Assembly (NCBI RefSeq): GCF_031884435.1
Contig: NZ_CP134779.1
Span: 2,542,001 to 2,606,000 of the forward strand
DNA: 64,000 bases
Direction of reading: 5' to 3'
DNA from: Bosea sp. 685
GTDB lineage: Bacteria > Pseudomonadota > Alphaproteobacteria > Rhizobiales > Beijerinckiaceae
Part shown: positions 58,301 to 64,000 of the stretch, piece after piece
Position numbering within the stretch: position 1 is the stretch's first letter
Layout: the number at the start of each line of letters is the position of its first letter
Translations under genes and position numbers: made by a program
The notes under the pieces: model-generated
What the model was told of the DNA's origin: nothing
The model's input: the letters and a program-made list of their open reading frames with translations, nothing else
The model's database searches: none

Positions 58301-58854
58301 AGCGCCTGCGCGTGCAGCGCTATGCCGATTTCGCCCAGACCGTGCGCGCCAACGGCACTTCGGTGGCCAAGGTCGCCGTTTCCGTGATCGACAAATCGGA
58401 GCGGCGGACGAAATCCGGCTCGAAGATGGGCATCGTCAACCTCTCCGATCCGAGCGGCCAGTTCGAGGCGATTCTGTTCTCGGAGGGGCTGCAGCGCTAC
58501 CGGGACCTGCTGGAGCCGGGCAGGGCGCTGGTCCTGCGCCTTTCGGCCGTGCTCGACGGCGAAGAGGTTCGACCCCGCATTGAGGATGTCGAGGTGCTGG
58601 ACGATCTCGCCGCGCGTCAGAAGCAGGATCTGCTGGTCTATCTGCGCGACGACAAGGCGCTGGCCTCGATCGCCGAGCGCGTCCGTCCGCGCAGCGACGG
58701 CATCAGGGCCGAGGGCAAGATCGCGCTGGTGATGATCCTGAACGACGGCGCGCAGGAGGTCGAGATCGAATTGCCGGGGCGCTATCCGGTCAACCAGCAG
58801 ATCGCCAATGCGGTGCGCGCCGCGCCCGGCGTGGTCAGCGTCGAGTTGCGCTGA
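55381..58854 (+). CDS. dnaE: DNA polymerase III subunit alpha
   Basis: DnaE (1157 aa) is the replicative polymerase catalytic subunit. The N-terminal PHP domain begins FVHLHVHSSYSLLEGAM; the polymerase palm carries MPDFDIDFCQNRREEVIDYV with two catalytic aspartates; the helix-hairpin-helix, the C-terminal OB domain (about residue 980 on) and the tail region follow. ATG 55381 has gagggtgg upstream and yields the family N-terminus; the open frame reaches further back through the DnaA-box-like repeats. It normally lies just behind lolD in this order. Confidence 0.96.
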   Translation: MSRESGEARILSEVGFVHLHVHSSYSLLEGAMTVSTIAKMAAGDGQPALALTDTNNLFGALEFSEKLAGSGLQPIVGVQLSVEFADEAEGGRKPVQQDIPHIVLLAMTEGGYGNLMKLVSEACLAAGGSGQPISSLERLAAHHDGLIALTGGYGGPLDMALRAGQAPQAKTRLDQLAAIFGDRLYVEIQRHEREGQGAVEAHLLRLAYDADLPIVATNEPFFAKPGDYDAHDALLAVAAGRLVSDGERRRVTPLHQFASRAEMKRRFADLPEALSATVEIAMRCSWRVGLRKPILPRFGAEGSDEAEELEAQARAGLAARLAKHGPASGYSVEDYEKRLDFELSIITRMKFPGYFLIVADFIKWAKDQGIPVGPGRGSGAGSLVAYALTITDVDPLRFGLLFERFLNPDRVSMPDFDIDFCQNRREEVIDYVKRHYGEERVAQIITFGTLLARGVLRDVGRVLEMPYGQVDKLTKLVPQNPAKPISLVDAIAGEPKLQEAAAEEPIVARLLEIGQKLEGLHRHASTHAAGVVIGDRPLEQLVALSVDPRTGMRVTQFNMKWVEQAGLVKFDFLGLKTLTTLETAVKLIAQRGIAVDLASLPFDDPKSYEMLARGEVVGVFQVESAGMRRALVDMKADRIEDLIALVALYRPGPMDNIPSYCRRKLGQESPTYLHPKMEPILAETHGIIVYQEQVMQVAQALSGYSLGEADLLRRAMGKKIKAEMDAQRDRFVRGAVEGGMTKDIASEIFDLLAKFADYGFNKSHAAAYAVVAFQTAYLKANYPVEFLAASMTLDMGNTDKLNEFRRDAERLEIKVLPPAINRSGVEFDVADGSIHYALGAIKGVGRLAVESVVVARRAGGDFKDLADFARRIDTKLVNRRTIEALIAAGALDALEPERARAMAAIDGMLALSNRTRDEAAAGQSDFFGGGTVQEAFRIPPVEPWSPAERLRREHDAVGFFLSGHPLDDYEHVLKRLRVQRYADFAQTVRANGTSVAKVAVSVIDKSERRTKSGSKMGIVNLSDPSGQFEAILFSEGLQRYRDLLEPGRALVLRLSAVLDGEEVRPRIEDVEVLDDLAARQKQDLLVYLRDDKALASIAERVRPRSDGIRAEGKIALVMILNDGAQEVEIELPGRYPVNQQIANAVRAAPGVVSVELR

Positions 58855-59036
58855 AGAGGCGCGAAAGCCGCTTGAGGTCACGCGGGTTTTCGCCTGCTCG
58901 GCCGGCCGGCGTGATACCGGTCTTGTGCTGAGCTGAGAGCAATGCTTTCAAATGCAGCGGGAAAGCGTTTTCATCCGGGTGCGACGCCGTTTCTCACCAG
59001 AGGATTGGAACGGACCCGAGTGCCGGGGGGCCTGTC

Positions 59037-59759
59037 GTGAATCAGTATATCGCGCGCATTCCGATGAGCCTTGCGGTGCCCGAAGCGATGCATTGGGCCA
59101 TCAAGGACGTGCTGGAGGGCGAGTACGAGGCGGGCTATGACGGCGTCGGCCTCGATATCCTCGATATCGGTGCGAATGTCGGTTCTTTTGCGCTCTGGGC
59201 GACGGCGCGCTGGCCGGGCAGCCTGGTGACCTCCTACGAACCGCATCCCGGTACCTTCGCGTTTCTGAAACGCAATACGCATCAGCGCCGCGACATCGTC
59301 ATCGTCAACGCGGCTCTGTTTCCGGGCGGACAGAAGACCGCAAGCTTCCTGAGCCGCTTCGCCGGGGACGGCGAATCCGGGTTGGCATCCTATGCCGGCG
59401 ATACCTTCGTGGCGGGCGCCATGGTCGAGCGCTACGAGGTCGCCGTCGTGGATCCCGCCAGCCTGCCATCACCGGACATCGTGAAAATCGATATCGAGGG
59501 CGGCGAGGGCGATGTGCTGGATCATATCGACCTGTCAAAGACTTCGCTGGTGTTGCTGGAGTACCAGAATCGCAAGAACCGGATCCAGCTGGAGGCCCGC
59601 CTGAAAGCGGATTTCGACCTGATCGACACCCATGAGCACTCCTGGGATCCCCTGCTCGAACAGCGCTGCTACCGGCCCGATCTGGCGGGCGACGTCTATG
59701 GGCGCATGTTTGCTGCCCGTAAGGGCGTGACACGCATGAGGCGTACGACTGAGGGATGA
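59037..59759 (+). CDS. FkbM family methyltransferase
   Basis: This 240-aa SAM-dependent methyltransferase of the FkbM type has motif I in DILDIGANVGSFALWATA (about residues 40-57), an acidic SYEPHPGTFAFL loop and DIVKIDIEGGEGDVLDHI, characteristic of the family. Such enzymes usually O-methylate sugars or secondary metabolites. The start is GTG 59037. No glycan cluster is nearby, so the substrate is unknown. It is the first gene of the accessory block between dnaE and rpsB. Confidence 0.87.
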   Translation: MNQYIARIPMSLAVPEAMHWAIKDVLEGEYEAGYDGVGLDILDIGANVGSFALWATARWPGSLVTSYEPHPGTFAFLKRNTHQRRDIVIVNAALFPGGQKTASFLSRFAGDGESGLASYAGDTFVAGAMVERYEVAVVDPASLPSPDIVKIDIEGGEGDVLDHIDLSKTSLVLLEYQNRKNRIQLEARLKADFDLIDTHEHSWDPLLEQRCYRPDLAGDVYGRMFAARKGVTRMRRTTEG

Positions 59760-59832
59760 ATGACGGCGCGCCGCGCCGCTGCAAGCGCTCCGGCCTGACA
59801 TGCGGGATTGGACAAGGATGGGGAACGTTTCC

Positions 59833-60561
59833 ATGCTGAATTCTATCGCCGTGGATCGTCGCAGCCTGATCGCCGGCGCGACGGTGCTGGGCGTCGCTAT
59901 TGCGGCCGGGCCGCTGCAAGCACAGGAGAAGCCGATGATCGACGCCCGCACCGCGCTCATCGTGGTCGATGTGCAGAATGATTTCTGCCCGGGCGGCAAT
60001 CTCGCCGTGACCAAGGGCGATGAGGTCGTTGCGGTGATCAATGCGCTGGGCAAGCGTTTCGAGACCATCGTCCTGACGCAGGATTGGCATCCCGCCGGTC
60101 ACTCCTCCTTCGCCTCGAGCCATCCCGGCAAGAAGCCGTTCGAACTGATCCAGATGCCTTATGGCCCGCAGGTGCTGTGGCCGGACCATTGCATTCAGGG
60201 CAGCAAGGGTGCCGAATTCAGGCTCGATCTCGATCTGCCTCGCGCCCAGGCCATCGTCCGGAAAGGCTACCGGCCGGAGATCGACAGCTATTCGGGCTTC
60301 GTCGAGGCCGACCGCAAGACGCCGACGGGCCTGGGCGGGTACCTTAGGGAGCGCGGCGTCACGCGCGCCGTCGTCGTCGGCCTCGCCACTGATTTCTGCG
60401 TAAGCTGGACGGCTCAGGACGCAGCCAGAGCGGGGCTGGAGACGCAGGTCGTCGAAGAGGCCTGCCGCGCGATCGATCTCAACGGCTCGCTCGCCAAGGC
60501 CTGGGCGGATATGGCAGCGTTGGGGATCAAGCGGATCAAGGCGGCGGATTTACCGGGCTGA
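59833..60561 (+). CDS. pncA: nicotinamidase with a twin-arginine-type signal
   Basis: PncA (242 aa from this start) deamidates nicotinamide to nicotinate for NAD salvage. The catalytic triad is visible: Asp in IVVDVQNDFCPGGNLAV, Lys in VRKGYRPEIDSYSGF and Cys in LATDFCVSWTA; metal ligands come from LTQDWHPAGHSSF. The N-terminus DRRSLIAGATVLGVAIAAGP looks like a Tat-type export signal, so this copy may be periplasmic, unlike most PncA. Alternative starts at 59800 and 59818 are possible; 59833 is best placed behind ggggaa. Confidence 0.87.
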   Translation: MLNSIAVDRRSLIAGATVLGVAIAAGPLQAQEKPMIDARTALIVVDVQNDFCPGGNLAVTKGDEVVAVINALGKRFETIVLTQDWHPAGHSSFASSHPGKKPFELIQMPYGPQVLWPDHCIQGSKGAEFRLDLDLPRAQAIVRKGYRPEIDSYSGFVEADRKTPTGLGGYLRERGVTRAVVVGLATDFCVSWTAQDAARAGLETQVVEEACRAIDLNGSLAKAWADMAALGIKRIKAADLPG

Positions 60562-60570
60562 AAGCTTCAG

Positions 60571-61263
60571 ATGTCGCGCTCGCAGCGCCTGCTCGATCTG
60601 GTTCAGGTGCTGCGCCGGCATCGCAGGCCGGTCAGCGGCCGTAGGCTCGCCGAGGAAACCGGCATCAGCATCCGCACGCTCTATCGCGATATCGCGACCT
60701 TGCAGGGGCAGGGCGCGCCGATCGAGGGAGAGCCCGGCCTCGGCTATGTGCTGCATCCGGGCTTCATGCTGCCGCCGCTGATGTTCACGGAAGACGAGAT
60801 CGAGGCGCTGGTATTGGGTTCGCGCTGGGTCGCGGACCGGGCCGATGAGCGCCTGGGCGCGGCGGCGCGCGACGCCATGGCCAAGATCGCGGCGGTTCTG
60901 CCGGCCGACCTGCGTGAGCGCGCCGAGGCCTCGGCGCTGCTCGTCGGGCCCGGCGCGGCGATCAGCGAAGGCCGCATCGATCTCGGCCTCATACGCAAGG
61001 CCATTCGCTCCGAGCGCAAGCTCGCCATCCTCTATCGCAATGGCAAGGAGGCGCGCTCGGAGCGCGTGATCTGGCCTTTCGCGCTGAGCTTCTTCGAACA
61101 TGTCCGGATCGTTGTTGCCTGGTGCGAATTGCGGCAGGGGTTCCGGCATTTCCGCGCCGACCGCATTGCCGAATTGACCGCGCTGGAGATGCGCTATCCA
61201 CGCCGCAGGCTGGCGCTCCTCAAGGAATGGCGCGAGAGCGAGGGCATCCCACCGCCGGAATAA
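60571..61263 (+). CDS. YafY-type transcriptional regulator (HTH + WYL domain)
   Basis: This is a 230-aa regulator with an N-terminal winged helix (SRSQRLLDLVQVLRRHRRPVSGRRLAEETGISIRTLYRDI; recognition helix around SIRTLYRDI) and a WYL-type domain (about 140-215, YRNGKEARSERVIWPF). WYL domains sense nucleic-acid or nucleotide ligands. It starts 9 bp after pncA and is followed by a VOC gene, a recurrent YafY-VOC pairing; it probably regulates that gene. Confidence 0.88.
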   Translation: MSRSQRLLDLVQVLRRHRRPVSGRRLAEETGISIRTLYRDIATLQGQGAPIEGEPGLGYVLHPGFMLPPLMFTEDEIEALVLGSRWVADRADERLGAAARDAMAKIAAVLPADLRERAEASALLVGPGAAISEGRIDLGLIRKAIRSERKLAILYRNGKEARSERVIWPFALSFFEHVRIVVAWCELRQGFRHFRADRIAELTALEMRYPRRRLALLKEWRESEGIPPPE

Positions 61264-61332
61264 CGGACACTGCCGGAAACTGGCAGCATCGGCATTTAAT
61301 GTGACGAGGCCTTCCAAGAACAGGAGCCTTCG

Positions 61333-61704
61333 ATGCTGGATGCCAATTTCATCATTCTCTATGTCGATAGTCCGACCGCGAGCGCGCGCTTCTACGCCGA
61401 CCTGCTCGGCCGCGAGCCGCTCGATTCGTCTGCAACCTTTGCGATGTTCGCCTTGCCGTCCGGCATCATGCTGGGACTGTGGTCGCGCCACACTGTCGAA
61501 CCTGCAGCAGGGGCGGCTGGCGGCGGCGCGGAAATCGCCATGACGGTCACCGATGCCGCTGCTGTGGATGCCGCCCACACCGACTGGGCGGCGCGGGGGC
61601 TTGCCATCCTGCAGGCGCCAACGGATCTCGATTTCGGCCGCACCTTCGTGGCGCTCGATCCTGATGGCCACCGCCTGCGGGTCTTTGCGCCCGGACAGGC
61701 GTGA
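61333..61704 (+). CDS. VOC family (glyoxalase/bleomycin-resistance fold) protein
   Basis: This is a 123-aa single VOC protein. [24 protein letters not shown] opens the first beta-alpha-beta-beta-beta module; the second module ends with [20 protein letters not shown]. The metal ligands are not all present in the usual pattern, so catalysis is uncertain. The ribosome-binding site is caggagcc. It lies behind the WYL regulator. Confidence 0.85.
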   Translation: MLDANFIILYVDSPTASARFYADLLGREPLDSSATFAMFALPSGIMLGLWSRHTVEPAAGAAGGGAEIAMTVTDAAAVDAAHTDWAARGLAILQAPTDLDFGRTFVALDPDGHRLRVFAPGQA

Positions 61705-61714
61705 GGAGGTCTCG

Positions 61715-62155
61715 ATGAACGGGCACTGGATTGCGGTCGCTGCCGCCGAGCATGTCAGGCGTGGTCTGTCCGGCGGGTTCATGCAGGTTTGCCACGGCAA
61801 GGGCGCACCGTTGCGGCGCATCAAGCCGGGTGACCACGTCGTCTATTATTCGCCGACCGCCAGATTCGGCGGCTTGGACCGGCTGCAGGCGTTTACGGCG
61901 ATTGGGGCGGTGCGGGAGGGGGAGCCATACCGAGCCGATATGGGCAATGGCTTCCAACCTTTCCGACGCGATGTCGATTGGCTGGAGGCGCAGGAGGCGC
62001 CGATCAGGCCGCTGCTCGACCGATTGCATCTGACCGTGGGCCGCCGGAATTGGGGCTATCAGCTCCGTTTCGGGCTTCTGGGTGTCGAGGCGCATGATTT
62101 CGAGATCATCGCCTCCGCGATGTCGGCTCATGCGGTAAACGCAGATTCGCTGTAG
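61715..62155 (+). CDS. EVE domain-containing protein
   Basis: This is a 146-aa UPF0310/EVE-type protein (related to PUA/YTH folds that bind modified nucleobases). N-terminal [32 protein letters not shown] and [19 protein letters not shown] are typical; the end contains [20 protein letters not shown]. The start at 61715 has GAGGAGG upstream. EVE proteins are often found near restriction or defence genes, though none is visible here. Confidence 0.85.
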   Translation: MNGHWIAVAAAEHVRRGLSGGFMQVCHGKGAPLRRIKPGDHVVYYSPTARFGGLDRLQAFTAIGAVREGEPYRADMGNGFQPFRRDVDWLEAQEAPIRPLLDRLHLTVGRRNWGYQLRFGLLGVEAHDFEIIASAMSAHAVNADSL

Positions 62156-62257
62156 TGCCGTTTGCTCGCAGAGCTCTCAGTATTGCTGGCTAAGCATCGT
62201 CCTGTTGCATCACGGGGCGCGCGAGGCTAATCAGGCGACGGGTGGGGGAGGTAAAGT

Positions 62258-62311
62258 ATGAAGATCATGCTTAGAATTATAACCAAGGATGGCCGAGATG
62301 ACCTCTCCTAA
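62258..62311 (+). CDS. short upstream ORF (17 aa) overlapping the next gene
   Basis: ATG 62258 has an excellent ribosome-binding site (ggggaggtaaagt) and encodes MKIMLRIITKDGRDDLS, ending at TAA 62309-62311. The stop lies 14 bases inside the following gene (start 62298), in another frame, so it could couple translation or act as a leader peptide. No homology is claimed. Confidence 0.45.
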   Translation: MKIMLRIITKDGRDDLS

Positions 62312-62699
62312 GAATTTTATTTATATCGTCGCCGCGAGTGCTTTCCTGGCCTCAGGCGCATCGGCGCTGGCCCAGACCCCGACCCAGGCCGACCAGCTCA
62401 AGCTCGCCTATCAGGCCGGGCGAAACCAGCTCGGCATTCTGAGCTATTGCAACGACAAGGGCTTCGTTGGCAGCGACGTCATCGACATCCAGAAGAAGTT
62501 GCTCGGCATGGTGCCGGTTCCCGCCGACAAGAGCGGCGGCGATGCGGCTGAAGCCCAGGGCCGCACCGGCACCATCGCGGCGATGGGCATCCAACAGAAT
62601 ATCGAGGCGATCGCCAAGGCGCAGAACGCCACGGCTGAAACCTACTGCAAGCAGATCGGCGCAGTGATCACGCAGATGGGCGCGGCCCTGCCGAAATAA
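62298..62699 (+). CDS. small secreted protein, ESAT-6-like pore-forming family
   Basis: This is a 133-aa protein with a signal peptide (hydrophobic residues about 7-24, ending SALAQ) and an alpha-helical mature part containing two cysteines (ILSYCNDKGF and AETYCKQIG, possibly a disulfide) and PADKSGGDAAEAQGRTGTIAAMG. Homologues in Hyphomicrobiales are annotated as pore-forming ESAT-6 family proteins, a name I recall but cannot verify here. ATG 62298 has AAGGA 8 bases upstream; the ATG at 62289 does not. No secretion-system gene is nearby. Confidence 0.7.
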   Translation: MTSPKNFIYIVAASAFLASGASALAQTPTQADQLKLAYQAGRNQLGILSYCNDKGFVGSDVIDIQKKLLGMVPVPADKSGGDAAEAQGRTGTIAAMGIQQNIEAIAKAQNATAETYCKQIGAVITQMGAALPK

Positions 62700-62730
62700 G
62701 GCTTGATCGCCTTCGCTAGAACGCGACGAC

Positions 62731-62767
62731 CCCGGCCCCACGCAACGAGCTTGCGTCGCGGGCCGGG
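62731..62767 (+). terminator. GC-rich nested hairpin between the small secreted-protein gene and rpsB
   Basis: The arms cccggccc (62731-62738) and gggccggg (62760-62767) enclose a second pair acgcaa/ttgcgt. The stem is strong but has no T-tract, so it may act as a Rho-type or pausing signal, or as part of the rpsB leader. Confidence 0.5.
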
Positions 62768-62951
62768 ACATTCATGCGGTTTGTGATCCCGCCAGCCGGC
62801 GGGCACCTTGCATTCCCGCGCCATCCCCTGTATGGCGCAGCCCATCCCACATGGGGAGCATCGCTTCATACTCGAGGCGTTCCGGTGACTTGGCAGCTTA
62901 TGCCTCGTTCATTCGCACCCCAGAGGCTCAACCGGAAGGACGTTTGATACC
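62768..62951 (+). promoter_or_regulatory. rpsB leader region
   Basis: This stretch of about 180 bp holds the expected rpsB promoter and leader; S2 is known to control its own operon in E. coli. The pair cgaggc and gcctcg (near 62875 and 62904) could form a hairpin. ggaagga precedes the start by 11 bases. No promoter boxes are assigned. Confidence 0.35.
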
Positions 62952-63956
<1,005 letters not shown>

Positions 63957-63965
63957 TCTAAATTC

Positions 63966-63990
63966 CGCGACGCGTCATCGGCGCGTCGCG
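63966..63990 (+). terminator. 9-bp hairpin after rpsB
   Basis: cgcgacgcg and cgcgtcgcg pair perfectly around tcatcgg, 10 bp after the rpsB stop. It may be an attenuator between rpsB and the expected tsf; the window ends here. Confidence 0.55.
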
Positions 63991-64000
63991 AAAGCGCATT

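Noticed and set aside
61715..62155. Defence island around the EVE-domain gene
   Set aside because: Neighbours are a VOC protein, a WYL regulator and a small secreted protein; no nuclease, methyltransferase of DNA or helicase is present.

Overview
The window is about 64 kb of GC-rich (roughly 65%) chromosomal DNA from an alphaproteobacterium of the order Hyphomicrobiales (Rhizobiales). The protein set, the alphaproteobacterial gene orders and the dense palindromic intergenic repeats suggest a Bosea/Methylobacterium-like lineage; the genus is inference. Almost everything is core housekeeping. I see no rRNA, tRNA, CRISPR array, prophage or recognisable insertion sequence.

Layout. (1) 1-10.3 kb: the 3' end of the complex I operon (nuoI tail, nuoJKLMN), then birA, RNase J, methylmalonyl-CoA epimerase, a RidA-family protein and a DUF1467 membrane protein. 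(2) 10.3-13.5 kb: a gene-free stretch that may encode a structured RNA, then an exported cyclophilin, a secreted TolA/TonB-C-like protein, a cytosolic cyclophilin and queA. (3) 13.5-17.3 kb: a YfgM-like TPR protein, der and a secreted TPR protein, separated by large palindromic repeats. (4) 17.3-27.1 kb, minus strand: SDR, purF, cvpA, radA, alr, dnaB, then rplI, a DUF2232 protein, rpsR and rpsF. (5) 27.4-34.3 kb, plus strand: fabD, fabG, acpP, fabF, mltG (frameshifted as given), yicC and gmk. (6) 34.3-42.3 kb, minus strand: a solitary Bug-type binding protein, then rsmA, pdxA, lptD, lptG, lptF, with surA missing from its expected place. (7) 42.4-50.1 kb: pepA, holC, a lipoprotein, a SnoaL-like protein, an ABC-F ATPase (minus) and a chemoreceptor. 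(8) 50.1-58.9 kb: coaD, proS, lolC/E, lolD and dnaE, interrupted after lolD by a small low-GC insertion. (9) 58.9-62.7 kb: an accessory block (FkbM methyltransferase, an exported nicotinamidase, a WYL regulator with a VOC protein, an EVE protein and a small secreted protein). (10) rpsB closes the window.

Functional modules: respiration (nuo); fatty acid synthesis with its acyl carrier protein; LPS transport and outer-membrane biogenesis (lptD/F/G, lolC/E/D); replication (dnaB, dnaE, holC); ribosome biogenesis (rpsF/R, rplI, rpsB, der, rsmA, yicC).

Most interesting points: the 3' end of lolD occurs twice, 392 bp apart, with identical encoded residues but only synonymous differences, flanking a low-GC gene for a 97-residue two-helix membrane protein; a single-base frameshift in mltG; a pair of DnaA-box-like 20-bp repeats before dnaE; a possible structured RNA at 10.4 kb; a short ORF with a strong ribosome-binding site overlapping the start of a secreted-protein gene; and a gene order which suggests that a 40-kb block opened between coaD and ppi was inserted between DUF1467 and proS.
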